Shown here: positions 45,463-54,597 of the stretch, piece after piece
Position numbering within the stretch: the first letter of the stretch is position 1
How the letters are laid out: the number at the start of each line of letters is the position of its first letter
Origin: Ardenticatenaceae bacterium
GTDB lineage: Bacteria; Chloroflexota; Anaerolineae; Promineifilales; Promineifilaceae
Direction: 5' to 3'
Assembly (NCBI GenBank): GCA_011525915.1
Contig: WYBM01000026.1
Span: forward strand, 62,001 to 126,000
DNA length: 64,000 nucleotides
Notes under the pieces: model-generated
The model's database searches: none
What the model was told of the DNA's origin: nothing
Seen by the model: only the letters and a program-made list of their open reading frames with translations
Program-made: the position numbers and the translations under genes

Positions 45463-46020
45463 CTACGTGTTTTCCATTGATGCCGGCATGGCCGCGCGGA
45501 AACCTGCCTGTAACACCTGTAAATTAGCTTCTATCAGGTGATGTTTGTCCGCCGGTAAATGATCACGCAGTGCCTGGGCCACGGCCGTGACCGGCAGGAC
45601 GTTGCTGCGGGCCAGCAAAGCCCCTACGGCCGCCACGTTTAACATCTTAGACGTCCCAACCGCCTCAGCCAGGGCATTGGCTGGAACGTAAACCGTTTCG
45701 ATATCGGTGCGCGCAGACACGGCCGTGACAATGCTGCTGTTCACCACCAATAAACCGCCGGGCTTCACCAGCGACTCATATTTTTCAAAAGAGGGGTGGT
45801 TTAAGACAATTGCCGCATCTGATTGGGCCACAATAGGGGCGCCAATCGGCGTGTCGGCGATAATCACGGTGCAATGCGCTGTACCACCGCGCATCTCCGG
45901 ACCATAAGAGGGGATCCAGGTCACATGCCGCCCCTGGTCCATACCGGCATATGCCAACAACTGCCCGCCAAATAATACACCTTGCCCGCCAAATCCAGCG
46001 ATGATGATTGAAGTTTCCAT
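45463..46020 (-). CDS. 2-oxoacid:ferredoxin oxidoreductase, gamma subunit
   Basis: 185 aa. FGGQGVLFGGQLLAYAG at the N terminus and SYGPEMRGGTAHCTV are the POR/KOR/VOR gamma signatures; the subunit takes part in CoA binding and assembly. It is the last gene of the minus-strand unit ferredoxin, alpha, beta, aminotransferase, gamma. It lies 59 bp after the aminotransferase gene. Confidence 0.92.
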   Translation of the reverse strand: METSIIIAGFGGQGVLFGGQLLAYAGMDQGRHVTWIPSYGPEMRGGTAHCTVIIADTPIGAPIVAQSDAAIVLNHPSFEKYESLVKPGGLLVVNSSIVTAVSARTDIETVYVPANALAEAVGTSKMLNVAAVGALLARSNVLPVTAVAQALRDHLPADKHHLIEANLQVLQAGFRAAMPASMENT

Positions 46021-46079
46021 GGTTTACTCCGAACGGTAAGGGGGCGTATGGCCTCTAATCATCGGCCATCGGCCATCCC

Positions 46080-47342
46080 TCACGCATAGGCCATTTGTGC
46101 GTTATTTTCTATCACTTCCGCTAATACCTGGCCCAGCCGTCTGATGCCTTCTTCAATTTGCGCCGGCTGAGCATTGGAGAAGTTGAGGCGGAAATGATTG
46201 TGTCCACTGCCATCGGGGAAAAAAGCTGTGCCGGGCACAAAGGCAACTTTATGCGTGATGGCCTTTTCTAACACGGCCGTGGCGTCTAGCCAGGTAGGCA
46301 AGGTCACCCACAAAAACAAGCCGCCCGCCGGCCACGTCCAGATGATGCCCGGTGGGAACTGGCGCAGCATTGTGCCAATCATAATATCCCGCCGCTCTTT
46401 GTACACCTCACGGATACGGCGTACGTGTTTGGTCAAAAACTCTTTTTTGACAACCTCATAGGCTACCATCTGCACAAAACTGCTGGTATGCAAGTCCATC
46501 CCCTGCTTAACTTGCACACACCGTCGAATGACAGATTTGGGCGCCACCATCCAGCCCAGGCGCAAGCCCGGTGCCAACGTCTTGGAGAACGTACTAAGGT
46601 AGATAACATTGCCGCGGAAAAAGCCGGCTTCATCACTGTTATGGGCACGGCCGTTGAGCTTTTCCGCATCCAATACCACCAGCGGTGGCAGATGGTTACC
46701 CTCAAAGCGCAGTTCACCATACGGGTCATCTTCAATAATGGGCACCCCGTACCGGTCTGCCATTTCAATCAACGCCTGCCGCCGGTCTAGTGAGAGTGTG
46801 ACGCCGCCCGGGTTTTGGAAGTTGGGCAGGATATACATGAACTTTGGCCCACCACACAAAGCTTCTGCCAACAAGTCAATTTGCAGGCCATCATCGTCAA
46901 TGGGCACGGTGGTAAACTCTGCCTGATACGCCCGCCACGCCTGTAAGGCTCCCAGATAGGTAGGGCTCTCTGTCAAAATCAGGTCGCCGGAATTGATCAA
47001 CAACTTGCCGATCAGGTCAAGCGCCTGCTGTGAGCCACTGGTGATCAACACATTCTCTGGTGAGGCCTGGATGCCATAGTGGCTCATCTTTTCTACAATA
47101 AACTCACGCAGCGGCAGGTAGCCCTCTGTGGTGCTATATTGCAAAGCCTGACTGCCGTGCTGCTTTAATACACGTTGGGCAGCTCGCTTAAACTCATCTA
47201 CAGGGAATAACTCCGGCGCCGGCAGCCCCCCGGCAAACGAGATCATGTCCGGTTGTTCTGTTAACTTAAGCAGTTCCCGAATCGTAGAGCTGCCCATACG
47301 CTGTGTGCGCTGTGCGTACCGTTGTTTCCATGGTGTTGTCAT
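46080..47342 (-). CDS. PLP-dependent aminotransferase (class I, LysN/MocR-type fold)
   Basis: 420 aa from ATG 47340-47342, with TGAGGAGG upstream (frame open to 47375). Seen: ISFAGGLPAPELFP (substrate arm), LITSGSQQALDLI (cofactor loop), the PNFQNPGG segment, EDDPYGELRF with the pyridine-N Asp and Tyr, and the Schiff-base Lys in STFSKTLAPGLRLGW. No HTH domain, so an enzyme rather than a MocR regulator. Members transaminate aromatic, branched or 2-aminoadipate amino acids. Placed between the beta and gamma genes of the ferredoxin oxidoreductase, it probably makes the 2-oxoacid that the complex oxidises. Confidence 0.9.
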   Translation of the reverse strand: MTTPWKQRYAQRTQRMGSSTIRELLKLTEQPDMISFAGGLPAPELFPVDEFKRAAQRVLKQHGSQALQYSTTEGYLPLREFIVEKMSHYGIQASPENVLITSGSQQALDLIGKLLINSGDLILTESPTYLGALQAWRAYQAEFTTVPIDDDGLQIDLLAEALCGGPKFMYILPNFQNPGGVTLSLDRRQALIEMADRYGVPIIEDDPYGELRFEGNHLPPLVVLDAEKLNGRAHNSDEAGFFRGNVIYLSTFSKTLAPGLRLGWMVAPKSVIRRCVQVKQGMDLHTSSFVQMVAYEVVKKEFLTKHVRRIREVYKERRDIMIGTMLRQFPPGIIWTWPAGGLFLWVTLPTWLDATAVLEKAITHKVAFVPGTAFFPDGSGHNHFRLNFSNAQPAQIEEGIRRLGQVLAEVIENNAQMAYA

Positions 47343-47364
47343 AGGATTCCTCCTCAAAGGAACG

Positions 47365-47408
47365 CTGCCGGGCAACGGCCGTTGGTCGGTAATACCGTTG
47401 GCCGGCAG
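47365..47408. repeat. Intercistronic hairpin with ACGGCCGT
   Basis: Arms CTGCCGGGCAACGG (47365-47378) and CCGTTGGCCGGCAG (47395-47408) match at 13 of 14 positions. Between the beta subunit stop and the aminotransferase RBS; similar in build to 45328-45370. Confidence 0.5.
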
Positions 47409-47413
47409 TACCT

Positions 47414-48208
47414 TTACCGCCGCCTGCGTCCGGCCAAATCGTCCACCACTTTGTAATCACCCAAAGGGTATGCAGCGACCATGTTCTCTTCTACCCATTC
47501 CAGGGATTCAACGGGGGTCAGCCCCCAATTGGTGGGACACGTAGACAACAGCTCCACCACACTGAAGCCCAACTCCATTATCTGGGCCTCAAAAGCGGTG
47601 TAAATGGCCTTCTTGGCCTGGAGCGTATGCTTGGCGTCATGCAAACTACGGCGCACACTATAGACTGTGCCTGGCAGCCCGGCTAACAGTTCCGCCATGT
47701 GTATGGGGCTGCCAGTGGTACTCACATTGCGGCCCAAGGGTGATGACGTGGTCACCTGCCCCGGCAGTGTCGTAGGGGCCATTTGCCCGCCGGTCATGCC
47801 GTAGATGGCATTGTTAATGAAGATGACGGTGATCTTTTCGCCGCGAGTGGCCGCATGGATGATTTCAGCGATGCCAATAGAAGCCATGTCACCATCCCCC
47901 TGGTACGTAAAGACAATATTGTCTGGGTTGACACGCTTGATGCCGGTGGCCATGGCTGGCGCACGGCCGTGTGCCGCTTCACATGCATCCACATCAAAAT
48001 AGTTATACGAAAAGACCGAGCAGCCGACTGAAGAGACCAAAATTGTCTTTTCGCGGATTGCCAGCTCATCAATGACTTCGGCCACCAGTCGGTGGGCTGT
48101 GCCGTGGGTACAGCCCGGACAATAATGGGTATAGGTGTCACACAGTGACTGCGGCCGTTCATAAACCAGTTTTTCTAAGGGAATTGTTTCTATGGGTTCA
48201 GTGGTCAT
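47414..48208 (-). CDS. 2-oxoacid:ferredoxin oxidoreductase, beta subunit
   Basis: 264 aa from ATG 48206-48208 with GGAG upstream. The frame is open to 48337, but that N-terminal extension is encoded by a dispersed repeat and is unlikely to be translated. Seen: YCPGCTHG, the TPP-binding GDGDMASIG followed by [12 protein letters not shown], and [16 protein letters not shown] enzyme half of KOR/VOR/IOR-like complexes. The conserved CPGC and a further Cys (SVGCS) likely bind the 4Fe-4S cluster. Confidence 0.93.
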   Translation of the reverse strand: MTTEPIETIPLEKLVYERPQSLCDTYTHYCPGCTHGTAHRLVAEVIDELAIREKTILVSSVGCSVFSYNYFDVDACEAAHGRAPAMATGIKRVNPDNIVFTYQGDGDMASIGIAEIIHAATRGEKITVIFINNAIYGMTGGQMAPTTLPGQVTTSSPLGRNVSTTGSPIHMAELLAGLPGTVYSVRRSLHDAKHTLQAKKAIYTAFEAQIMELGFSVVELLSTCPTNWGLTPVESLEWVEENMVAAYPLGDYKVVDDLAGRRRR

Positions 48209-48253
48209 GTTTTTCTCCGTAATCGATAACCGGGCAGGCATCTTATGCTTCTC

Positions 48254-48305
48254 ACCGATTACCGAATACTGGTTACCGATTACCGAATACTGGTTACCGG
48301 TTACC
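48254..48305. repeat. Tandem ACCGATT-type repeat
   Basis: Two 21-bp units (48254-48274, 48275-48295), each beginning ACCGATTACCGAATACTGG, plus a 10-bp partial unit. The stop codon and the last residues (GNR) of the alpha subunit lie inside it. On the minus strand it reads as NQYSVI repeats in the open frame upstream of the beta subunit. Confidence 0.75.
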
Positions 48306-49379
48306 AAATAGGGGGTCTTCTGCCAATACCCGTGCATACAATGCTCGTGTTGCGGCCATCACTTCTTCCGGCAGCGGAATTTGGCCACCCATACGGCCCA
48401 GAAACTCAATGGGGATGCGCCGCCCGGCAAGGCGCTGTACATCATGCAGCATTTGCCCGGCGTTCATTTCCACAACAAGCAGGGCATGGCCCGAATCGGC
48501 GATGCCGCGCAGCTCATCTTCGGGAAACGGCCAGAGGGTAATGGGGCGAAGAATGCCCACAGGCAGGCCTTCGCGGCGCAGGTGTTGCGCGGCCGTTTTA
48601 GCCACACGTGCGGCCGTGCCAAAGGCCACCAGTACAATTTCTGCGTCTTCTATGTATTGGGTTTCGTATCGTACTTCGCTTTGTTGGATAAGGGTCAACT
48701 TCTCCTGCAAGCGTTGGTTTAAGACGCCCAGGCTATCTGCCCCCATGTAAAGCGAGTTGACCAGATTGGGGTTACGGTCAACGGCACCGGTAAGCGCCCA
48801 TGACGGCCGTTCTTTAGGCAGTTCACGCATGGGCGGCAGCTCTGCCGGTTCCATCATCTGCCCAATAGCACCATCAGCAATGACAAAAACCAGTGTGCGA
48901 TACTTTTCGGCCAGGTCAAAGGCCAATACTGTCAGGTCAATGGCCTCCTGTACGGTAGCTGGGGCCAGCACAATGGGGTGAAAGTCACCATGCCCGGCCG
49001 ATTTTGTCACCTGATTATAGTCACCCTGGCTGGGCTGAATGTTGCCCAAACCCGGTCCACCACGCATGATGTCAATGATCACGGCCGGCACTTCTGAGCC
49101 GGCAATATAGCTAAACCCCTCTTGCATCAGGCTGATGCCGGGGCTGCTAGATGAGGTCATGGCGCGCACCCCGGTAGAGGCCGCCCCATACACCATGTTG
49201 ATGGCCGCCACCTCACTTTCTGCTTGCAGAAACGTACGGTCCAACGCCACCATACGCCTGGCCATATGTTCCAAAAGCTCGGTCTGCGGCGTAATAGGGT
49301 AGCCAAAGTATGCCTGGCAGCCAGCACGTACGGCCGCTTCCGCAAAGGCAACATTTCCTTTAAGCAGTTGCTTAGACAT
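48294..49379 (-). CDS. 2-oxoacid:ferredoxin oxidoreductase, alpha subunit (VorB/KorA-like)
   Basis: 361 aa. [27 protein letters not shown] is the alpha N-terminal signature, and [23 protein letters not shown] and [17 protein letters not shown] are the conserved 2-oxoacid-binding loops of branched-chain/2-oxoglutarate types. It starts 8 bp inside the ferredoxin gene end (translational coupling) and ends in a dispersed repeat. The exact 2-oxoacid cannot be settled from sequence; VorB or KorA are equally possible, and the linked aminotransferase favours amino-acid-derived acids. Confidence 0.92.
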   Translation of the reverse strand: MSKQLLKGNVAFAEAAVRAGCQAYFGYPITPQTELLEHMARRMVALDRTFLQAESEVAAINMVYGAASTGVRAMTSSSSPGISLMQEGFSYIAGSEVPAVIIDIMRGGPGLGNIQPSQGDYNQVTKSAGHGDFHPIVLAPATVQEAIDLTVLAFDLAEKYRTLVFVIADGAIGQMMEPAELPPMRELPKERPSWALTGAVDRNPNLVNSLYMGADSLGVLNQRLQEKLTLIQQSEVRYETQYIEDAEIVLVAFGTAARVAKTAAQHLRREGLPVGILRPITLWPFPEDELRGIADSGHALLVVEMNAGQMLHDVQRLAGRRIPIEFLGRMGGQIPLPEEVMAATRALYARVLAEDPLFGNR

Positions 49380-49638
49380 GAGTCAGCGCCTCCTCCCGAA
49401 CCGGTCGTGACGGTTTTTGGGGAATATCTTTATACACGGTAATACAGCCATCGGGGCAAACGACAGCACATAAGGCACACCCGGTGCAGTTGTGGTGTGG
49501 GTCTACCAGCAAGGCCGGGCGGTACCCTTTACTATTTAATTGTTCAGCTAACACAATCACTTCCTGAGGACAGGCTTCCCGACAAATGTCACATCCTTTA
49601 CATCGTTCCAGGTCAATAACAATTCTTCCTGTGGCCAT
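49372..49638 (-). CDS. 2[4Fe-4S] ferredoxin, delta subunit of the oxidoreductase
   Basis: 88 aa from ATG 49636-49638 with GGAGG upstream. Two complete cluster motifs: [11 protein letters not shown] at 13-23 and [11 protein letters not shown] later, each followed by Pro. The first gene of the five-gene unit; overlaps the alpha subunit by 8 bp. It passes electrons from the TPP site to external ferredoxin. Confidence 0.93.
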   Translation of the reverse strand: MATGRIVIDLERCKGCDICREACPQEVIVLAEQLNSKGYRPALLVDPHHNCTGCALCAVVCPDGCITVYKDIPQKPSRPVREEALTHV

Positions 49639-49662
49639 AGGTATTACCTCCAAAATATAAAA

Positions 49663-49690
49663 CCAGGCATCGGCATAAGTTGATGCCTGG
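49663..49690 (-). promoter_or_regulatory. Terminator-like hairpin in the leader of the OFOR operon
   Basis: 9-bp stem CCAGGCATC (49663-49671) and GATGCCTGG (49682-49690). On the minus strand it is followed by TTTTATATTTTG, and the RBS and start codon come at once after that. No gene lies upstream on this strand, so it looks like an attenuator or leader control element. Confidence 0.5.
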
Positions 49691-49841
49691 CTGTTAACCA
49701 AACTATTCCCCTACCCGATGGCTTTTGGCCATCACCGCCGTTAAAAATAAAGACATTTTCACCTGTGACAAGTATGCCTAAGGGTAAGGTTACCCCCTAG
49801 TGATGAACTGCGGGGATCGCTGTGAAGAATGTCACGATTGG

Positions 49842-49869
49842 TTGACACACGGCCGTTAGCGGCTATAAT
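49842..49869 (+). promoter_or_regulatory. Consensus promoter of padR
   Basis: TTGACA (49842-49847), 16-bp spacer that includes an ACGGCCGT-type site, TATAAT (49864-49869). Predicted start near 49876. Confidence 0.85.
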
Positions 49870-49877
49870 TCGGCCAC

Positions 49878-49895
49878 ATAGTCAGAACTGACTAT
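49878..49895 (+). promoter_or_regulatory. PadR operator
   Basis: Perfect 8-bp inverted repeat ATAGTCAGAACTGACTAT (2-bp centre) at about +2 to +19 of the padR promoter, suited to autorepression. An ATAGTC/GACTAT half-site pair recurs at 52395-52424. Confidence 0.7.
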
Positions 49896-49910
49896 TCAGG
49901 GTTGATGTTT

Positions 49911-50432
49911 ATGGAACGAGAGTTGCTGTTATTGGGGCTGCTGCGCCGCCAGGAGATGCACGGGTATGAACTCCATGATTTCATCGAGCGGTATATGCAG
50001 ACCTGCGTCAACTTAAAAAAACCAACTGCCTATTACCTGCTCAGTAAAATGGCCAAGGCCGGGTATGTTACCGAAACGGAAGAACAAAGCGGCAACCGCC
50101 CCCCCCGCCGTATTTACCACATCACCACCGCTGGTGAGGCCCAGTTTCAAACGCTGCTGCGGGAGAACCTGGCGGCCTACCATCCAGCGCAGTTTGGCGG
50201 GCTGGTGGGGCTGGTGTTTCTAGACGAGATCGCCGGCGCTGAGGCCCGGCCGTTGTTACAACAACGGCGCACCACCCTGGCCACCACCCTGGCCACCATT
50301 CGCAGTGTGCCCCCCCATCCTGGTTCCATGCAGTTCGTCATCGCCCACCAGATCATGCACCTGGAAAACGAGTTAAACTGGCTGGACAACATTATAAAAA
50401 ATCTAAAGACGCCACCGGGGCCAAATGACTGA
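49911..50432 (+). CDS. PadR-family transcriptional regulator
   Basis: 173 aa from ATG 49911 (ATG 49905 also possible). N-terminal wHTH: ELLLLGLLRRQEMHGYELHDFIE, KKPTAYYLLSKMAKAGYV, NRPPRRIYHITTAGE; C-terminal Vir_C-like dimerisation helices. It heads a run with a small membrane protein and an MFS exporter, as PadR regulators of drug efflux (LmrR type) often do. The operator covers its own start site. Confidence 0.9.
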   Translation: MERELLLLGLLRRQEMHGYELHDFIERYMQTCVNLKKPTAYYLLSKMAKAGYVTETEEQSGNRPPRRIYHITTAGEAQFQTLLRENLAAYHPAQFGGLVGLVFLDEIAGAEARPLLQQRRTTLATTLATIRSVPPHPGSMQFVIAHQIMHLENELNWLDNIIKNLKTPPGPND

Positions 50433-50495
50433 GCTTATACCTGCACCAGTCACGTGTCATCCGGCAAATTCACTATCCAAAAAAAGGAAAATAAT

Positions 50496-50891
50496 ATGGA
50501 GATTATGCTGACCATTCACTCATATGTACGCTGGCTGGTTGTGGGCATAGGCATCATAGCCCTGGCTAAATTTCTGCTCGGCTGGCTGCGTAAGATGTCC
50601 TTCAAACCTATGGACAGAGGGCTAATGAGCGGCTTTGTGGGCCTGGTTGATTTACAGACGCTTTTGGGTATTATCCTCTTCATTCTGGGCTGGCTAGATG
50701 CTGGCCTGGTACGCTACCGTGCCGAACATGCCTTCACCATGATTCTGGCGCTGGTTTTGGCCCATCTTTCCCGTCGTTGGCGTAACGCCGATGACACCAC
50801 GCGCTTCCGTAATTATGCCCTGATCATCCTTGGTGTCTTTATTCTGGTATTTGCGGGGATTGCCATACTACCCCAGGGTTGGTTTGGATAA
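50496..50891 (+). CDS. Four-span membrane protein, hypothetical
   Basis: 131 aa from ATG 50496, preceded by AAAAGGAAA. Four hydrophobic helices with HSYVRWLVVG at the start and EHAFTMILALVLAHLSRRW in helix 3; the paired His and Arg residues near the membrane look like a cytochrome-b-like or DoxX-like bundle, but the family is not recognised. Co-located with padR and the MFS gene. Confidence 0.68.
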   Translation: MEIMLTIHSYVRWLVVGIGIIALAKFLLGWLRKMSFKPMDRGLMSGFVGLVDLQTLLGIILFILGWLDAGLVRYRAEHAFTMILALVLAHLSRRWRNADDTTRFRNYALIILGVFILVFAGIAILPQGWFG

Positions 50892-50944
50892 CAGCCATCA
50901 GGTAAACCATAGAAGGGGTGCCGGCAACACCCTTACAGGTCACC

Positions 50945-52345
50945 ATGCATACAAAAAACGTGGGCACAAACCCCGAAGAAAAGCTGGATTTTAAGAAGAT
51001 TCTGCCTATCTTTGTGATCGTCCTGGTAGATTTGCTGGGGTTGACCATTATCATCCCTTTGCTGTCATTTTATGCCACATCCTTTGGGGCAGATCCTTTT
51101 GTAGTGGGCGTGCTGGCAGCAGCGTACCCGTTGATGCAGTTTATGGGTGCGCCGGTGTTGGGACGTTTATCAGACCGCTACGGCCGTAAGCCCATCCTCG
51201 TTATCAGCCAAATTGGCACCCTTACTGGTTTCCTTATGCTGGGTTTTGCCGGATCATTGTGGCTGCTCTTCCTGTCGCGCATCATCGACGGCATCTCTGG
51301 GGCCAACATTGCCACAGCCCAGGCTGCCATTAGTGACAGCACCACCGAAAAAACACGTACCCAGGGGTTAGGTCTTATTGGGGCTGCTTTTGGCCTGGGT
51401 TTTATCATTGGCCCGGTGATTGCTTTTGTGTCACTAGAACTAAGCGGCAACAATTACGCGGTGCCTGCCTTTGTAGCCGCCGCCTGTTCGCTAGGTTCCA
51501 TCTTGTTAACCACTTTCTGGTTCACAGAAACCCTACCTCCTGAAAAACGAGGCGATGCCGGGCAGCGGTCGTCTTTTAGTGTCCGGGCTTTGTTGGCCAT
51601 TCTACGTCATCCGGCGGTGGGGCTGCTTGTTTTTCTGCTTTTTGCTCAGCAGCTGGCTTTTGGCGGTTTTGAACAGCTTTTAGCGCTGTTTACGCTGGGC
51701 CGGCTGGGGTTAAATGCCTCTGGTAACGCTATTGTTTTTGTCTTTGTCGGTGTGATTGTGGTAGCCGTTCAGGGCCGTTTTGTGGGCCAGTGGAGCCGCC
51801 ATTACGGTGACCGCCGGTTAATTTATGGTGGTCTGGGGCTGCTGGCCGTAGGCCTGATCTTGGCTGGCCTGACGCCCAGGCAAGCGGTGCCCTGGTATTC
51901 CCGCGTAGAACTGGAAGCTGAGCTAACCACCCAAGCCAGCGGTTTAACAATGGCTGAAGGCCCCGCCGCGTCTGACATTCCCATTACCCTGCCTGATGAA
52001 AGCAGCCAGAGTTGGTGGGGGTTGTTGTGGCTGCTGGCAGCCATGGTCCCTGTCGCTGTGGGCGGCGGCATTTTACATCCCACCATCAACAGCCTGATCA
52101 CCAAACGTGTTGTGCCCGGTGAAGTGGGTGGTATGTTGGGCATTTCTGCCGCTTTTTACAGCGCAGCTAATGCCGTCGCCCCGGTTATTGGCGGCTTCAT
52201 TTTTCATCGGTTTGGCCCTACCCTTTTGTTTACACTGTGGGGCTTGTTTATGGCTGTCTTACTGGCGACGGCCGTACGCTACCTGAAGCCAGGCCGCGAA
52301 GAAACAGCACAGCCCGGGTTGGCCCACGGCCGTTCCGGGCATTGA
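50945..52345 (+). CDS. MFS exporter, TetA/multidrug type
   Basis: 466 aa, 12 helices. DLLGLTIIIPLLSFY in TM1 and the loop 2-3 motif GRLSDRYGRKPILV are those of the drug:H+ antiporter-1/TetA group; GLIGAAFGLGFIIGP is motif C of exporters. A large central loop (about 325-365) sits between halves. Start ATG 50945 (frame open to 50918). Probably controlled by the PadR regulator upstream. Substrate unknown. Confidence 0.85.
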   Translation: MHTKNVGTNPEEKLDFKKILPIFVIVLVDLLGLTIIIPLLSFYATSFGADPFVVGVLAAAYPLMQFMGAPVLGRLSDRYGRKPILVISQIGTLTGFLMLGFAGSLWLLFLSRIIDGISGANIATAQAAISDSTTEKTRTQGLGLIGAAFGLGFIIGPVIAFVSLELSGNNYAVPAFVAAACSLGSILLTTFWFTETLPPEKRGDAGQRSSFSVRALLAILRHPAVGLLVFLLFAQQLAFGGFEQLLALFTLGRLGLNASGNAIVFVFVGVIVVAVQGRFVGQWSRHYGDRRLIYGGLGLLAVGLILAGLTPRQAVPWYSRVELEAELTTQASGLTMAEGPAASDIPITLPDESSQSWWGLLWLLAAMVPVAVGGGILHPTINSLITKRVVPGEVGGMLGISAAFYSAANAVAPVIGGFIFHRFGPTLLFTLWGLFMAVLLATAVRYLKPGREETAQPGLAHGRSGH

Positions 52346-52522
52346 CAGGCAGAGCCATGCCATTTGCACAAAGTCAATAACCCAATGATAATAAATAGTC
52401 CTATAGACAGTACTGGGTGACTATGCTAATTTACTCAAGCATTGTCACTTGGTGATGTCTCTTGTTCCCCATCGTTTACAACAACACACCAGAATTAAAC
52501 CAAAAAAAGCGAGGAGATTTTC
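52346..52522. other. Intergenic region before the PPC lipoprotein gene
   Basis: 177 bp. Contains ATAGTC (52395-52400) and GACTAT (52419-52424), the half-sites of the PadR operator, set 18 bp apart. RBS GAGGAG just before ATG 52523. No clear promoter. Confidence 0.35.
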
Positions 52523-54511
52523 ATGAAAAAAATGAACCGTTTGATGATTGTTTTTATCTTGTTCACCGGGCTTATACTGCTGGCAGCCTGTGGGGGCGGC
52601 GACACAACCACCCCAGAGCCAACAGCGGCACCCACCAACACGTCAGCACCAGACACGCCTGTGCCACCAACAGCCACGCCTGTGCCACCAACAGCCACCC
52701 CAGAACCCACAGCCACCCCAGATGTCACAGCCGGCTTTTCCACCTTTGAAAGCGCCGAATCGGGTGTCAAGGTTAGGTACCCGTCTGATTGGGTAAGCCA
52801 GGATGTGTTTGGCTTTTTGATGTTTGCCACCAACCAGGAGTTGTTTGACAACCCAAACTCGGTGGATGAAGGTGCGATTGCCCTGATCATCTCTGGTGAC
52901 CTGATGGATCTGGAGACAACCGACCCGATGGAAGCCTTTGACATTGCCTCGGCCGAGTTTTCTGGTGACGATCAAGTAGAAATCCTCTCCGGGCCAGATA
53001 CCGTAGAAATCAATGGCATGCAGGTAGCTAAAGCAACCATTCGCACCACCAGTGATGATGGTACGGAAATTACCGGCATCTTTGCCGTAATGATTGGTGA
53101 AGAGGCTGGCGGTGTCTTTGCCGCCTTTACCCCTTCGGCCACGGCCGAACAATACCTGCCGACGTTTGAAGCCATGTTAAGCACGGTGCAATTAAGCGCC
53201 CCCACCGTGACCGATATTGGCACGACGGATCTGCCCGAAACAGAGGGCTTCCTGCTGCCCGGTGATGTGGTGGAAAATAGTGTAGAGGATGAGGATGGTG
53301 ACACCTGGAGTTACATTGGCCTGGAAGGGGAAGTGGTAGATATCACCGTCGAGCCAACCGGGGACCTGGATGTTATTGTAGACGTGCTGGATGCCGAAGG
53401 CAATTCGATCATCGGCGGCGAACTGGATGACCAGTTTGGCACAGAAACCATTACGGCGCTGGCCTTCCCCGCTTCCGGTGACTACTACGTGGTGGTGAAA
53501 GGTTTTGCCGGGGGCACAGGTGATTACACCTTAACCATTGTGGAATCAGGCACGGGCAGCAGCGGCGGCATCACCCCAACTGGGGATCTGAGCGTTGGCA
53601 CGGCCGTGGAGGGTTCCATTACCGGCGACGAAACAGCCTCCTGGACGTTTGGGGCCCTGGAAAGTGACTTCATAGACGTGGTCGTTACGCCGCTAGATGA
53701 TGACCTGGATGTGGTGGTAGACGTGTTGGGCCCCGACGGTAAGTCACTGTTTGACGAACCCACCGATGATTCGTTTGACACCGAAATCATCCCCGTCATC
53801 ATCATCCCCGAAGATGGCCTGTATACAGTGACAGTCACCGGTTTTGAAGGCAGCGTTGGTGACTATGAACTGCTGGTGCGCGCTACCAACAACGGGGAGA
53901 CCCACACCATCTTCTTTGTGTCTGACAGCAGCATTGATGAAGCCGATGAGGAACATCAATTCCCGTTTAATGCCCTGGAAGGGGACACCGTCACCGCCAT
54001 TATTGAACCCTTAGAAACGGAATTTGATGTCGTCCTCTCCCTGTACAACGATGATACCGATGAATTGATTGAAGAAGTAGACGCTTCCTTTGGCCTGGAA
54101 TCGCACACGTTTGAGGTTCCCGAAAGTGGCAATTACTACTTCCTGGTCAACGGCTTTGACGGCAGCACCGGCACCTATGATGCCGCATTTGTGGGCTCTG
54201 AGACTGTCATTTATGAGCTGGCTGTTGGTGATGAAGTGTACGCCAAGTTTGGTGAGGGAGCGCTGCTGCAATATTACCTGGGTGGCGACCCTGGTGATAC
54301 GGTTACGATCATGATCGAACCAGATCCAGATACAGATGTGGTGCTGCGTATCACTGACCTGGATGGCAATATCCTGGTTGAGGATGTTGACCTTGGCTTC
54401 TCCGGTGAAGCCGAGACCCTGGAATATACCTTTGGTGATGAAGGTTTGGTCATCATTGAAGTGGTAGATTTCTGGGAGGTCCTGGGCACCTTCTCTTTGA
54501 CAATTGAGTAA
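52523..54511 (+). CDS. Lipoprotein with Thr/Pro linker and PPC-type repeats
   Basis: 662 aa. Signal peptide with lipobox LLAAC (Cys at about 23), followed by a Thr/Pro-rich spacer (TPEPTAAPT, TPVPPTAT repeated) to about residue 70. Next comes a PsbP/Mog1-like domain (about 75-230, VKVRYPSDWVSQDVFG), then four beta-sandwich units of 90-110 residues with the PPC pattern (WSYIGLEGEVVDITVEP ... SGDYYVVVKGF ... TGDYTLTI). PPC domains often sit on secreted peptidases, but no catalytic domain is present. Acidic throughout. Outside-facing substrate or polymer binder inferred. Terminator follows. Confidence 0.8.
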   Translation: MKKMNRLMIVFILFTGLILLAACGGGDTTTPEPTAAPTNTSAPDTPVPPTATPVPPTATPEPTATPDVTAGFSTFESAESGVKVRYPSDWVSQDVFGFLMFATNQELFDNPNSVDEGAIALIISGDLMDLETTDPMEAFDIASAEFSGDDQVEILSGPDTVEINGMQVAKATIRTTSDDGTEITGIFAVMIGEEAGGVFAAFTPSATAEQYLPTFEAMLSTVQLSAPTVTDIGTTDLPETEGFLLPGDVVENSVEDEDGDTWSYIGLEGEVVDITVEPTGDLDVIVDVLDAEGNSIIGGELDDQFGTETITALAFPASGDYYVVVKGFAGGTGDYTLTIVESGTGSSGGITPTGDLSVGTAVEGSITGDETASWTFGALESDFIDVVVTPLDDDLDVVVDVLGPDGKSLFDEPTDDSFDTEIIPVIIIPEDGLYTVTVTGFEGSVGDYELLVRATNNGETHTIFFVSDSSIDEADEEHQFPFNALEGDTVTAIIEPLETEFDVVLSLYNDDTDELIEEVDASFGLESHTFEVPESGNYYFLVNGFDGSTGTYDAAFVGSETVIYELAVGDEVYAKFGEGALLQYYLGGDPGDTVTIMIEPDPDTDVVLRITDLDGNILVEDVDLGFSGEAETLEYTFGDEGLVIIEVVDFWEVLGTFSLTIE

Positions 54512-54536
54512 ATTCTAAAACGCCAAAAGCTTAACG

Positions 54537-54570
54537 AACAGGCCGGTCTTGTACCGGCCTGTTTTTTATT
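54537..54570 (+). terminator. Rho-independent terminator
   Basis: 11-bp stem AACAGGCCGGT (54537-54547) and ACCGGCCTGTT (54553-54563), 5-nt loop, then TTTTATTT. Separates the PPC lipoprotein from the acylation cassette. Confidence 0.92.
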
Positions 54571-54597
54571 TAAGTGAGTGACGATACAATAAATTCC

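Noticed and set aside
48209..48337. N-terminal extension of the OFOR beta subunit (NQYSVI repeats)
   Set aside because: It is encoded by a dispersed repeat; a good RBS and ATG at 48206-48208 match the family start.
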